From assembly GCF_019175285.1 (NCBI RefSeq), contig NC_056525.1, positions 132,609,060 to 132,673,059 on the forward strand: DNA of 64,000 nucleotides. Reading direction: 5' to 3'. Both the position numbers and the translations under genes were made by a program. Positions within the stretch are counted from its first letter, which is position 1. Each line of letters starts with the position of its first letter. This DNA is from Sceloporus undulatus (Eukaryota; Chordata; Lepidosauria; Squamata; Phrynosomatidae). Of the stretch, positions 10,573 to 45,600 are shown piece after piece. The notes under the pieces are model-generated. The model had not been told where the DNA came from. It made no database searches and saw only the letters and a program-made list of their open reading frames with translations.

Positions 10573-10778
10573 CTAGGATAAAGGGAAACAAGGTAGAAGA
10601 ATTATAATTTACCGATTATATTAAGTGTCTATTGGGTATACAATTGACAGATACATAAATAGCCCTAATAGTATGACAGAAGCAAATATGTTTAAGATAT
10701 AATGAGGGGTGATCCATGAATACATTTAATAAATAAAGGAATTTTTGCAGATGTTTACATTAAACCTTGTGTGAATGG

Positions 10779-10895
10779 GCCTTCAAGTTGCCTGGTGACT
10801 TATGGCAACATACAGTGACCCCATGTATTTGTAGGGTTTTCTCAGGCAAGGAAAACTTAGAGATAGTTTTGCCAATTCATTCCTCTGAACCGGCC
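10779..10895 (-). mobile_element. Sauria SINE / Bov-B 3' part
   Basis: The segment 'ccttcaagttgcctggtgac' followed by 'gggttttctcaggcaagg' is the reverse of the SINE tail. It is a degraded partial copy. The rest of 10.6-11.4 kb shows no gene. Confidence 0.7.
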
Positions 10896-11445
10896 CATAC
10901 TATAATATAGGTCAGGATTCACAACCTGGACAATTCCAGCACACCTTGGCTATATTCACTTACCTGAATATAAGCCCCATTCAATTCAATGAGACTTACT
11001 TCTTATTAGATATGTACAGGACTGCATTATTAAACAAAGAAAGCACATTATCTAAGGAAGGTGCATTTTTGTCTTTCACAGTTGCCTGATGTGAACTGTG
11101 CCATTAATGTTGCTTATATTTATTTTCTCCCTCCTTCCTTAGCCATCACAGATTTGTACTACTTTTTAAACTAGTAAATCTAAGTTTAAGAAGAACACAA
11201 GTTGTACCCAACTTGACCTTTAACAGAACACCACTATAGCAAAATATTTATAAATACTTATGTATATTAAAAGCTTTTGTTCCCTATATAAACAGAAAAA
11301 TTAAATGTAATTCAGAAATGACACCACAAGATGAAGCATTATATTAATACAAAAACAGCCCCAAATTATAAAATTTGATGACAAGATAAAATCATGTTGG
11401 TTAACGTCTTGTATTGAACCAGCATCCCTATAATTACAATCAGCC

Positions 11446-11866
11446 TCAATATCCACAGACTTTTAATCTATAGATTCAAGCATCCAGAGCTTGAAAATAC
11501 AATGTGCCTGCACCATATGCAGGTGCGCCATACATGGCTTTCAGCTTACGCTGAAGCCGTGTGGTGGGAAAAACAATGGCACACCACACTGCATGCACAT
11601 GCCCTATTGTTTCCAATGGGAATCAAGCATACACGTTTTTTCCCCTTGCGCAGGGAGGGGGAGTCTGGAACAGATCCCCCATGTAAGGGAAGTGCCCTCT
11701 GTATTCCAAAAAGATATAAATTCCAAATAGACAAATCTTGATTTTGCTATTTTATATAAGCAACACGATTTTCCTAACCATAGCATTTAATGGGATTTGA
11801 GCATCCATCGATTTTGATATCCATGGTGGAACCAAACCCCAGCCAATAACAAGGGCCCACTGTATT
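11446..11866. mobile_element. Non-autonomous DNA transposon (family D)
   Basis: The left part 'atccacagacttttaatcta' and the right part 'gatatccatggtgg' with 'agggcccactgta' match the terminal wording of related copies near 53650-53900. The interior has 'cctattgtttccaatggg' and a 'ggaacagatccccc' motif shared with 29.5 and 32.0 kb. Short frames here are not genes. Confidence 0.6.
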
Positions 11867-11919
11867 TGCGCATCCATGTGTATATGTATGAAATTGGTAG
11901 TTTGGGCTGTCTCATTCAT

Positions 11920-12085
11920 GGGGTCGTCATGGGTCAAAGTTGACTCAAGGGTAGTTAATAACAACAACAAAGTCTTATTAAACATCTGTCGGGGATGCTT
12001 TGATTTGGATTTCCTGCATGGCAAGGTGTTGGAGTGGATGGCCCTTGTGGTCTCTTCCAACTCTATGATTCTATGATTCTAACCT
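11920..12085 (+). mobile_element. SINE tail followed by CR1 3' end
   Basis: The segment 'tcatgggtcaaagttgactc' with 'aacaacaacaaa' is a SINE/Bov-B tail. From about 11990 a plus-oriented CR1 end reads 'ggatggcccttgtggtctct' and terminates in 'ctatgattctatgattct'. Confidence 0.75.
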
Positions 12086-12727
12086 ATTTTCTCTCATAAA
12101 TCTTGGTTTTGGCTCCAGGGACAGCTCTAGCATGTCTCTTCTAGAGATTTCTGCCAAATACCTGATTTTATTTGCGCAGCATCATAGGCTCACTTCATGA
12201 TAATCCAAATGGATGCAAGTAAGGTAATCTTTGTCATCCTCAATCTATCTTCTGGAAGCACTTTCTTATATGTTTTATGTTGCAATTCCACCATTAACCT
12301 TCCATATTATGGTGTAAGTGTGCACTTACAGTATTCACACTGCTAGAGGGCTGCATCCTTTTTGAAAATGTTTTGCCTCTCTCCTTTCAGCAACCATTGA
12401 ACCCAAAAGCGCTTACCTCTGCTTACCTCAAATTTGAATGCAGCTCCCTCCCAAGCCACTGCAAAACCTTATCAGGAGTGACATAGAAGCCTTGTAATCA
12501 TGGCCTGGAACTTTGGGCCCTCTCAACTTTGTGAACATGCTTCTTTTGAGCAAATTGATTTTATCATCTAGTTATTTGCTTTATTCATTTATTGGCTACA
12601 TTTTTGCCATTGTTTGATACCCCTCCATGCAATCATGGTGTGTATTTTGATTTTGTGTGTTCAGTAAAAAGACCTTTTCAATAGTTGTGTAGGAATATGG
12701 GTTACTGGGATGCATATTTTTTTGGTA

Positions 12728-12905
12728 GGGTTTTTCAGACTAGGAGGCTGTGTTCTAGAAGGGTTTATACCTGACGTTTCATCAGCAGCTGGGGCTGCCA
12801 TCTCTGAAGATGCCAGTCACAGCTGCTGGTGAAACGTTAGGAATATGTTCTTGTAGAACACAACCTCATAGCCCTAAAAACCCACGAAAAACTACAAACC
12901 TGTAT
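12728..12905. mobile_element. Foldback element (CTGACGTTTC family F)
   Basis: The arm 'ttatacctgacgtttcatca' is mirrored by 'tggtgaaacgttaggaat', around a 'gccatctctgaagatgcc' core. Outer 'gttctagaagg' and 'cttgtagaac' also pair. Related copies lie at 14115 (half) and 63268. Confidence 0.75.
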
Positions 12906-13119
12906 ATTTCATGGTCTTAGCTACTACCAAGTATCAGTTTAATATATTTAATTCCTTTGTCTATGAAATATATTAAATAAAGGTGGAAAAATTGGCAGAA
13001 GATGCTTTATTATGCACTCTTCCCTAAAATACTGGGGAGGGCAGGGGAACTTTTGGGCAAAGCATGTGCTCTATCATCATGCTACAAACTGTCCCAGTTT
13101 GAGCCCAGCCATAATACTC

Positions 13120-13172
13120 AATGACAACCAGTGTGGTATAGTGGTTTGAGTGTCAGACTGGAACTTGGGGGG
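13120..13172 (+). mobile_element. Sauria SINE head fragment
   Basis: It reads 'ccagtgtggtatagtggttt' with 'gtgtcagactgg', the tRNA-like 5' head with its A-box region. The rest of the SINE is missing. Confidence 0.7.
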
Positions 13173-13320
13173 TGGCAGAGAGAGAGAGGGGGGGGGGGAG
13201 AGAGTTGACTACCCTCAAATTGGCCCTGATTTTTGCCAGCCCTGTGGATGAGACAGGACCCCCATTCTCCAGTACTTTGCTTAGGTTTTGTAGATGCCAG
13301 TCCATGATCTCCTTGACTGA

Positions 13321-13568
13321 GGAGTTTATCACACAGGAGGAATTTCTCTTAGTTTCGAATGAAAAGAAAGTGGGTCCAGAATGCATTCATGTGAATTCGC
13401 TAGTTCAGCGAATTTACGTGAATTCGAATTGCGTTCGAACTGACTTCCCATTGCCCAAAAATAGTTTGCCACTGCCCGAAATTGCGTGTGATCGCCTCTA
13501 ACACAATAACGTGAAACCCCATGATTGCGTTCAGATTGCCATTGGATTATACTTCCAATTTCCCTTGT
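13321..13568. mobile_element. Short element (family G) with CTGA target duplication
   Basis: It starts GGAGTTTATCACAC and ends TTTCCCTTGT, flanked on both sides by CTGA (13317-13320 and 13569-13572). A second copy in opposite orientation lies at 57260-57556. The interior has 'gttcagcgaatttacgtg'. It has no coding capacity and an unassigned superfamily. Confidence 0.75.
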
Positions 13569-14047
13569 CTGACGGCGTCCTCAGTCTACCCATCCGGCAT
13601 CCTCTCTTTCTTCTGCTCTCTATCTTCCCTAGCATTATTGTCTTTTCTTGAGAGTCATGCTTTCTCATGATGTGGCTGAAATATGATAGTTTCTTGATTT
13701 AAAGGAAGTATTCAGACTTGATCTGTTCAAGGACCCATTTCTTTATCTTTTTGGCTGTCCACAGTATCCTCAGCACTCTTCTCCAGCACCACATCTCAAA
13801 TCCATTTATTTTCTTTTGGTTGGCTTTCTCACATCCATACATAGCAATGGAGAATACAATGACCTGGATGATTCAGACTTTAGTGCTCAGTTATATAAAT
13901 TTACACTTTGGGATCTTATCTAGTTCTTTCATGGTTGTCCTTCCAATTCCTAGTCTTATTTCTTGACGGCAATCTCCATTCTGATCAATGTTAGGTTCAA
14001 GGTATAGGAACTCTAACAATTTTGATTTTGATCATATGAAGAGGCGG

Positions 14048-14048
14048 G

Positions 14049-14081
<33 letters not shown>

Positions 14082-14190
14082 GTAATAATAATAATAATAG
14101 TAATAATAATAATTTTTGGCTATGTGGCGATGTTCTAGAAGAATTTATTCCTGACGTTTCGTCAGCATCTGTGGCTGGCATCTCCAGATA

Positions 14191-14239
<49 letters not shown>
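14048..14239. repeat. (AAT)n and (ATT)n microsatellites flanking a half foldback element
   Basis: An AAT array (14048-14114) and an ATT array (14190-14239) bracket 75 bp carrying 'ttcctgacgtttcgtcagca'. The two arrays are reverse complements and could pair. Confidence 0.85.
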
Positions 14240-14240
<1 letters not shown>

Positions 14241-14779
14241 TCACCATCTAAGTTGAATTTATATAAATCCTCTGTAGTCATTACTTTGTTTTATGTTCAG
14301 CTGTAAGCCTTCCTTTGCACTTTCCCCCTTGACCTTCCTTATTTGTTGCTCTAGGCATGTGATATTTTCTGCTAGTATTATGGTGTCATCTGTATATCTT
14401 ACTTCCTCCTATCTTTACTCCTCCTTCTTCTGGGTCTAAACCTGCTCTTATATTTTATGCATACAAGTTGAACAAATAAGGTGATAGTGTGCATCCTTGC
14501 CTGACCCCTTTACCAATTGGGAACCATTCTTTCTCTATTCTGTTCTAATAGTACCTCTTGTTCTCATTAGGATTATCATGTCTGTTGGCATTCCCATGTC
14601 TTTAAGTGCCACCCACAGTTTTTCATGATATGTGGAGTCAAATGCTTTGCTATAGTATAGTCTATAAGGCACATATTGATTTCCTTTTAGAATTCCTTGT
14701 TGTGCTCCATTCACCATTGTATGTTTGCAATATAGTCCCTAGTGCCTTTTCTTTTTCTGAACCCTGTTTGCACATCCAA

Positions 14780-14780
<1 letters not shown>

Positions 14781-14858
<78 letters not shown>
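14781..14858. repeat. (TA)n(TG)n microsatellite
   Basis: About 23 TA units run directly into about 16 TG units. Confidence 0.97.
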
Positions 14859-14860
<2 letters not shown>

Positions 14861-15094
14861 ATGGGAGTCTATGTTGCAGAATATTTAGCATGGCTTTGTT
14901 TGCATGGGAAATTAATGCTATGGCCTATAAATGCTGCAGTCTTTTGCGCAATCTTTTTTTGTGGATTGGGCTGAATATTGGTCATTTTGTTTTCCGTACT
15001 TGTTGGCATACTTTAGTTATCATGAGCATTGATTCTGTGTGGACTGTAGCAATTCTACTGGGATTTCATGTTCCTGGTGATTTATTCTTCCCCA

Positions 15095-15288
15095 TATCTG
15101 GGAACTTGGGGAGACCAGGGATTATATTCCCGCTTGGCTATGGAACCTAGTGGCAAGTCACACTCTCTCAGTCTCAAAGGCCATAGCAAGCTATCTCTTA
15201 TCAAATCTTGCCAAGAAAATCCTATGATGGGGCTGACTCAAGAGTTGCCATAAGTCAGGAACTCCTTGAAGGCACACAACAACACATT
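15095..15288 (+). mobile_element. Sauria SINE, decayed
   Basis: It contains 'tggcaagtcacactctctca', 'aatcttgccaagaaaatcct' and the tail 'cttgaaggcacacaacaaca'. Several substitutions suggest an old copy. From 15290 to 16570 I see no gene or recognisable element. Confidence 0.85.
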
Positions 15289-16577
15289 CATACCCAATCC
15301 ACTAAATTATAGCAGTGGTAAACATTAAAATGTATTACATAGAATGTCTGCTCACCTGCTACTTTCTTCTTTCTCTAATTGTGGACATTGGGAGGAAGGC
15401 TAGCCCTCTTGCAAAATGAATGGGGATGCTGTGTGTAGGTATAATCTTAAGTATGCAGCAGTAACAATTGTGTTTGCAGTTAGGTGCCAGTGACAAAACA
15501 ATGAATATTGGTCAGGAGGCAGGCTGCCTCAGACCTTAGCTTTCCTATCCTTTTTATGGTGTACATATTTTTCCTTTATTTTCAATGTGAAAAATACATT
15601 ATAAAATGCTACAAATCAGTTCACCTGTTATATAAACACTACATACATGTAAAGTCTATTTAATTTATAGATGAAATTGTAAAAATGAAATTATGACATG
15701 TACTACTCCTAAATTGTTGCCAGGTGTTTGAGTTCATTCATATTCTAAGAACTCAGACATGTTCTAAGAATATGGTCAAATAAGGAATCTTTGAACCTTG
15801 ATAGTAGTGTAGTGAAGTTGACTGGTCCCGGTAAAGACAAATTAACACCAAGTTATTTCACAGGGGATATTGTGGTGGTGGTGGTATCATAAATGTAAGC
15901 AAAAGTGAATAAAACTAGATGAGTAAAATAAAGAATGAGAGCCTTATCACACTTGTCTTTTATACAGTGCTAATCTGCTCCAGCCATTCATGGTAGGGAT
16001 ACTAAATTGTACTGACTTTCAGCTCCCAGCACAGTCTATCCTACCCTCCCATCTGTTCATTAACCACTAAAAGAATGTAAGTAACAATCTGGTAATTAAC
16101 TTGCAACTCCGTGTCCATTATCCAGTATTAATGCAATGTAAAATGTTGCAAGCAAGTAAAGCAGGTCTTTGTTAACTATGGCAGACAAGATGAAACACTT
16201 GGATCCTGACAATCTGAGAATGATTACTGAAAGGCACCCCATAGGCCACCAATTACACCCCCCTGCTTAGTGCAGGATCTCCAGCTAAAATATCCCCTGC
16301 AGGCTCATCCTCTTTTTGAAGACTCCAGAGAAGGAGATCACACCAACCTCTCTAGGCAATCAATTCCATTGCTTAACTACTCTTATTGTATTTCCTTCTA
16401 ATGTTCAGTTGATATCTACCTTCCTGTAAATTGCTGCAGCATCACACTGCTGACTCATGTTCCACTTCTGATGAAAAATAACTGCTTGGCCTTTTGCATG
16501 TAGTACTGCTGAGTCATCCTGTACATGAGCATTTGGTTTTTGTAGCCTAAATGTAGGAATACTGCATTTGTCTCCAT

Positions 16578-16625
16578 TAGGGTTGCCATAAGTCAGAAAC
16601 GACTTGAAGGCACACAACAACACAT
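16578..16625 (+). mobile_element. SINE/Bov-B tail fragment
   Basis: It reads 'gttgccataagtcagaaacg' and ends 'ggcacacaacaacaca', a 5'-truncated copy. From 16630 to 17190 only a short decayed repeat piece ('acagtcttgtggcagttta') is seen. Confidence 0.85.
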
Positions 16626-17194
16626 GACTTGTTATTTTTTTACTACACCCAAGGTTGTTCTTTTCTTGATGTTAGAGCACTATACAGTGTTTTGAGTTGC
16701 ACTCTCTTTTGCCAGTAGAATAACATGATGTCATTCCTGGGGAATTGGGACCAATGGCTGACAAAGTTGATTGATTTCCAGAAGTGTTCAGTAATAATCT
16801 GTTGCAACAACAAAAACAGTCTTGTGGCAGTTTAGGACTAAAACATTTGTTGTGGCACAATTTTATATGAACTTCTTAAGTTCTGCTCCCCCCGCCCCTC
16901 AATGCCACTTTTGACACAAATGCTGGGTTATGTTAAATCAGAATAGAACCATTGATGAATTTGCCAATATGCTGACAATCTTCCCATACAGAGAATCCAA
17001 ACTACATTAGTCCTTTGGTCCTAAAGCTCTCAAGCGGGTATAAATAGACCTTGTTTGCCCACACTGTTAGTTTCTATTTATAAGTAAAAATATCTGTCTA
17101 CCTTTTGACTCAAAGAAAATAGAAAGAATGAGGAAAAAGGAGAAGAGTTCCAGATGAATTAAGTACTATTTAAAACCACTCAATCAAGAACAGC

Positions 17195-17737
17195 ATAATC
17201 AGTATGCATCTTTATTTGGTATAATTCAAGGGCATACAAACATTGGACTGAAAATACTTTGCAAGAGAAGTCTACGAAATGGAATGTTAAGGAACTTCCT
17301 TATAAAATTGTAGAAGAATTTGCAGTAGTAAATTAGAAGTGCAGCTTGAGAATTTGGGAGCCATGGTATATCTACAGTAAACCCAAAATAGATTGCAATT
17401 ATCAGATTCTCCACTCCATGCTCTCAATTTCATATATTTTTTCAGAAGACAGTTTCTGGCATGACAGGATTTTAGCAGTTATCATTATGCATATTATTTG
17501 CTCTGCTTGAGGAATATACGTTAGTTGGATTTTAAGCAAATCTGTATGTAGTACAATATTTATATCCAATATTTTTGTCATTAGTGCCAGACTGGTTAAC
17601 TTTCCAGCCACAAAGTTATTTTAAGGAAACAAAGTTAGAAATGAACACCCATACGGCTGTTGAGTAACTGCAGCTCACAGTTCATCATTTCCACCAGCCT
17701 CATTGTCCTCCAGCCTCATAGTCAAATGAAGATTGTT
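17195..17737 (-). other. SNX5: SNX5 3' untranslated region with poly(A) signal
   Basis: It follows the SNX5 stop on the minus strand. AATAAA lies at 17216-17211 (minus), about 520 bp after the stop, giving a compact 3' UTR. The segment is AT-rich and free of recognisable repeats. The end point is inferred from the signal. Confidence 0.6.
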
Positions 17738-39958
<22,221 letters not shown>

Positions 39959-40110
39959 GATAGCGCCCCACGCCCTCCTACTGCGCAGGCGCGAAGCCTC
40001 GTGACGTCACCGCAGTGCCAGCGCGCACAAAGAGTTAAGAGAATTAGTCAGCGCAGCTCCCAGCACTTCCGTGTCCTTTGCGGAGCCCAGAAGAAGTCAC
40101 ATCAAAGAAG
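39959..40110. promoter_or_regulatory. Bidirectional SNX5/MGME1 promoter with NRF1-like and CRE motifs
   Basis: This GC-rich segment is directly upstream of the SNX5 ATG. It holds CTGCGCAGGCGCG (39981-39993, NRF1-like) and the perfect CRE palindrome TGACGTCA (40002-40009). ETS-like CTTCCG sites lie on either side. MGME1 is transcribed away on the plus strand, so its noncoding exon 1 should begin here. TATA is absent. Head-to-head SNX5/MGME1 is also the human arrangement. Confidence 0.75.
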
Positions 40111-40494
40111 GCCTTCTCTTGAGCCAAAGAGGAGAGGAAAGATAGTAAACACTTTTTACACAGGGTTCCAATCGGCTTCTGGATTGAGTTCCCCAAGCAT
40201 TGGAAAGTGGAAAGGAAGCCCTTCACTCTGTTTCCTGGACTACAACTCCCACAATCCTTCAGCCAGGGAGGGCACTTGTTGGTAGAGGATGAGGATGGGA
40301 GTTCTTATCTTTATAGAAAACGACTTCAAGTTAAGGAGGAGGAGAAAGAAGAATGTGATTTGTGCAAGAAGGTGTGCAATCATTATTATTATTATTAGTA
40401 GTAGTAGTATAGATTGTATTATTATATTTGTATTTAGTACTGCATTGTATTTGTATTTATTTGTATCCTGCTCTTTCCCCAGAACTAGGAACAC

Positions 40495-40788
40495 TATGGA
40501 TTGCTCTTCATAGAGAGATGGCATAAAACAATTCAATTGTTATTTATCTCTTTGACACATGTCACATGAGTGCACTGCTCTCTTATAGAGCTGCTATTCC
40601 ACTTTAACTGCTTTAGCTGCCTCCTGTTGCATTCTGGGGTTTGTAGTCCAGTGAGGCCCAAGAGCTCTCTGGCAGAGGATTCTAAATGCCCTTCTTTAAA
40701 CTGCAAGTCCCAGAATGCAACAGGAGGAGGCAGCCAGAGCAGTTAAATGGCATAGCAGTGCTATAAGAGGGCAGTGTGGTAATTTAGC
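40495..40788 (+). repeat. Copy 2 of the direct repeat bracketing the promoter
   Basis: It shares 'tatggattgctcttcatag', 'tctctttgacacatgtcaca' and the inner palindrome with the copy at 38415. It has small insertions ('gctttaactgctttagctgc') relative to that copy. Confidence 0.85.
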
Positions 40789-41289
40789 CAGTGGGTTTCA
40801 TAGCTGGGAATCAGCCCAGTACCTTGGTGTTCTTTTGGGTTTGTGCACCTGGCTGCAATTTCCTATCAGCATCAGTAGCATAACATTATTTACAGCTTGA
40901 ACTTCTCATTGCCACTATTTTAATTTTCCTATATGGCAACACTATCAAGTTTTGTGGGGAATCTAAATGGATATAGAAGTAAAACCAGCCAATAGCACTG
41001 AACCATGGCAGCTAAAGGGGTGTCCATTCATTCTCCAGTGTAGATGCAGCCCCAGTGCGCTGGTCCAACACTTGTGTGATTTAGTCATGCGATGATTTTA
41101 ATTGATCTCCAAAAGTTTTTTATTGTACTTCTTTTCAGTACCAGGTAAGAAGGAGTTCAACCTGTAGTAAGGGAAGTGTAGTTCTGTTCAACGCAATGGC
41201 GCCTTCTTCTTTTCAATTAAAGAGGAGACTCTGGTCATACAAGTGGGTTTAAAATGGCTTCCCTTGTTGCGCCCATCTACAGAACGGAG

Positions 41290-41526
41290 ACCGCTGCATC
41301 CGCACTGGAGAAGTAATCTGCTTTGATCGCGCTTTAAGTGCCATGGCTCCATGCGATGGGATTCTGGGGATGCTTGTTTATTGTGGCACCAATAAACAGA
41401 ACTTGGGAACTGAGACAGAGAAAACTAAATGTCTCACCAAACTACAGTTCCCAGATTTCCCTAGCACTGACCCAGGAGAGTTAAAGCAGTCTCAAGCTGG
41501 ATTATTTCTGTAGTGTGTTTTGGACC
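41290..41526. mobile_element. Palindromic MITE, family A
   Basis: It ends TTCTGTAGTGTGTTTTGGACC. The left arm 'gcactggagaagtaatctgc' is decayed. The inner 'actacagttcccagatttcc' is typical. It lies in the presumed MGME1 intron 1. Confidence 0.75.
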
Positions 41527-42166
41527 TTTGTGGACCTTCTTTAGTTCCCCTGCCCACCATTTACCTCATAATCTTATTTTAAATCTTTACTTTGCTCTTG
41601 ATCTATCCCCCTTCATGTTACTTACATATACTATACTTCATGTTCCTACAGGAACCTTGTTTCCATCACTTAGAAGCATTTTCTCCCATCTCTTTCCATG
41701 ACACCCTAATGCAACTTTTCTCATTGTCACGGCATTCATTTATAAACAGTTTAATCCTTAAAGTCATCGTCGAAAATCTTGCGTTGTGTTGCAAAGCCTA
41801 ATCAGAAATAGGCTTTGATATTAATGGCAGTTGTTTCTGAGGAAGTCTAAGACAGTACCATTAACGAGAGTAAAATGCAAGATATTACGGGTGATTACAT
41901 TTTATTACTGCTAGTGGTAATTATATTTTGGTGGTAATAGTAGTTTGAGGATAATTATACATCCTTTACTGGTACTTCAGAAAAGGGTTTGTTAATAATG
42001 TACCATGCTGCCTACTACTAGTGGCAGGCTTGATGGTAATGCACAGTGAATAACCAAAGCATTTTTTACACTAGGAAATTATAGGAAGATAGAAGGTTTT
42101 TATGAAGAAGAAAAAAAGAAAGAAGACCTTCTTGGACTTAACCATCAATAAATACTATTTTGCAGT

Positions 42167-42686
42167 ATGTTGTCACTTTTAATCAGAAAATGTAAGAGAT
42201 TGCCAATGCTGTCGACAGGTTTGTTAAACAAGGACCAATTTCTGTACAGGTCTGTTGCTAATTCTTCCCTTCTTTATGGGAAGAAGAAAAATACAAGTGA
42301 CTATGAAAACACTGACCAAGAAAAGTATGGGGATTTGATCCGTGACCTTGTGTCCTGCAAAGATAGTTTTCAGAGACCTGAATCAATGTTTATAGAAGAT
42401 GATATGCTTTATGGACATGAAAGTAAATATAGGCCTTCACCTCAGGAGGCTGAAACAAACCTTAATGGGAACAGGATTCCTCTACTGAATCCTAGTAAGA
42501 CCTCTTTGCACCAGCAGACTGTCCCAGGACTGCCCTTGCAAATCAGTTTGGAAAAGAGGAATTTAGCCAGCGTGACATCTGTGCTACAGCAGACCATGCC
42601 TCTGGAGCAAGCTTTTTATCTGGAGAGGTGGAAACAGAGAATGATTCTGGAACTTGGAAAAGAGGGGTTTGCAGAATACACTAAAA
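42167..42686 (+). CDS. MGME1: MGME1 first coding exon
   Basis: 173 codons plus one base. It carries the targeting sequence, then a variable linker, then [20 protein letters not shown] and [19 protein letters not shown], which match human closely. The acceptor is TTGCAG at 42160-42165 and the donor AAAA/GTAAGC. Confidence 0.96.
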
Positions 42687-45600
42687 GTAAGCAACCACAT
42701 ATGGGTAGATTCTAGTGAGAGAAAGCTTCAAATTAGTGCTTTGCATCAAGTTTTCTATTTTGAAATTTGTATATTTCCGGAGCAAGCATGCATTCTAACT
42801 GGCTATACTAACAATTACAACTTAACTGGTTTACAACTAAATGGAACCTTTATAAAGATGTAAAGCAGTGGTTCCCAAAGTGAGTGATACGTCACCCCCT
42901 GGGAGTCATTGGAAAGATCTGGGTGCAGTGGTGGGGAAAGGGGGCAGCAGAGGGGGGCTTCAATCAAAGCAAGGACGTAGCCAGGATTTTAGGAAGGGGG
43001 GGTTCCAGACTAAGTGCCACCATTATAATGGGGCTTGGGTGTGGCGGCGCAGCAGCACACACCATTCATTTTTCTAATGGAAGGGGGGTCCAGACCCCAA
43101 GACCCCCCCCTTGATCAAAGTATTGGTTTGCAAGAAAGACAAGGGTACCAGCAGCCTTTAGGTCCATGGTGGGAATGAGGGTTGCATGAAACGTCTTTTC
43201 AGGGTCCTTTAAAACCACATTGCAAGCTTGCTGATTATTTTAGTGTGGTAGTGTCTCCTGCTCTTTGGCTGCCTGCATAAACTAACTCCCTTAGCTGCAT
43301 CTATCACTGATGGTGGCGGTGGAAGCTGGGAAACTCTTGTGAGGCTTGGGCACTGGACAACATTTCTATGGCTCAGAGTGGAAACATTTTGGGACAGAGT
43401 GACAGGTGTTTGAGCATATGATAGTGGGGGAGAGGCAGTGGCAAAGAGGAGCTTTCAAATTTGAGACCCTGCTTAAGCTTTCTGAGCTTTGCTAGGACTT
43501 GGCTGGCAGGTTGGGGCTGCTCTGCTACTCCTGTTTTCTTTCATCGGACAGGCTGAGAGAAGAGGTAGGAAAAGAAGCAATGTTTGTGTATGTGGGATAA
43601 CACTTGAAACTGTGTGGGGAAAACATGTCTCTTGTGATGGAGAGCAGCTCCCGTAGTTTGGCTCCAGTCCATCTGACCGCCCCAACATGCACACACATGG
43701 ACCATTTTACTTTCACCTACTGACATATAAAAAAAAATGTCCTCATCCCGCTCTTTTTCTTTCCAATCAGCTGAGCAATGTGGAATTTTCATACATTAGC
43801 AAAGCTGTGGGCCTGCCTCTGCCCAAATTTAGCATTAGATGCAGTAATGGAAAGTGTTAGAGTACAGTGGCAGAAGTACATGTTTGGCATTTAGAAGATC
43901 CTAGAACTATTCACTCGCATTCCCAGCTAAAGGGAAATGGGATAATAGGATTGGGAAAGCCTCTGCCCTGCTACCTGAACATCAAAAGTTGCTGTTTTGT
44001 CTGTAGAAATCAATGGTTTGACATGGTATCAGGCAGCTTCATATATTTCAAACACATGAACCTCAAATTATGATGCACTGTTCATAAGGTGCTTATCCAA
44101 CTACCATTGCTATGCAGTAATATCCACTACAAACTCTCTCTGATTTGGTTTCTAAATCTGGATTCTGTAGCTGCATTCATAATATCTGTAAAACCATGTT
44201 CATGATATGAATGTACAAAGAAAGCAAATATAACTAACATAATGTCAACAGTAACAATAACATTCTTTGAAAATAATATTAAATTATTATTAAAAGCTAT
44301 GTTTTGCTTATACCTTTTAAAATCTGTGTGTTCATTAGTAAAATACTCCATCAAGCTGAACCATCATTCCAAAAATGGATGAGTTTCAGGTGGGAATTCA
44401 AAGGCTTACCACCAGAAAAGAAGATCAAATTCTACATGCAGAGATTTTTTAAAATTAATTGTGGACACAAACATAGGAGACAGTTCACACATTGATCTGT
44501 GTGCATCATAGAATCATAGAGTTGATCATTTATTGAATAATTGATTATATGTTCAACAACTTTTCATTAATATATAAAATGGACCTTAACTATACATTGA
44601 AATGCCCAAATCTCACTGTATATAATTGGCTTTTCTTGTTTTGTAGATATCTTTCGACAGGGAAAGTGCTTTCATGCAGCTATGGAAAACTTATTGTTAG
44701 GTGATGACATTCCTGTGAAGGAACAGGGAGAAGACACTGATGTCTCTGGCTTTGTGAAAAGTGTAAAGCATGTGCTACAAGAAGTCACTGGAGTAAGAGC
44801 CCTCGAAAGTGCAGTACAGCATGAGACACTTCATTACCAAGGTCTAGTGGACTGTGTGGCAGAATATCGGTAAGAACTATAAAACTTGTCATCATTGAAT
44901 TAAATGGGAGGTGAGTACATGTTCAACTTTTCCATTGAAAACAATAGGGCTTAATTGTCTTTAATTTCAACTACCTCATGCCCTAAAATGTGTAAGCCAG
45001 ATACATTCTTACAATATACTCTAAGGCAACATACTGTATATACTCATGTATAAGTCTAGAAATTTAGGTCAAAAAATTGACCCCAAAAACCTGAGTTGAC
45101 TTATCCACAGGTCAATGTAAGTACTATATCTTAACTCTTAAATAAAAGAAGAAACCATCCCCTGGTGAAAAGCAAAGAGTATAATCTGTCTTGGAAGCAC
45201 TAGTCCCCTCTAGTCTCTCATCCATCCAACCTTAAGTGTAAGCACAAAGAGTTATGTCTGCTGGAATTTTGTAAGTTCTTTGACAGTGTTTTCTTTGCTT
45301 CATCCTTTAGATCATTTGCTATATGCCCCTAAGTTTTACCCTCGACTTATCCATGGGTCATAGCAAAATCCATAATTTCAGTCCCAAAATTTGCCCTCGA
45401 CTTATACATGAGGTCGACTTATAGTCGAGTATAAACGGTATATCTAGGAATTGTTTCCTACTCATTCTTCTCTAAACCTTGGATTTAAATCACCATTCAT
45501 TTCATTTATCAATGAGAAACTGAAGCAGAAATAACAGGTTGCCCAAGATCACTTAATCATTTGAAAATTCTAACACAGCTCATCCTGGTGCCCTCCCGAA

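Larger units (their letters stand above)
13200..14740 (-). mobile_element. Bov-B-like (RTE) LINE fragment split by two insertions
   Basis: Minus-strand translation gives YYSKAFDSTYHEKLWVALKD (about 14600-14670), a Bov-B-type reverse-transcriptase block, and MDWHLQNLSKVLE (about 13260-13310) from the C-terminal tail, where relatives read WMDSIKEVTDMSLQDL. The coding parts are separated by a 248-bp element (13321-13568) and by a foldback half with flanking AAT/ATT repeats (14047-14240). Stops and frameshifts show it is dead. Confidence 0.75.
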
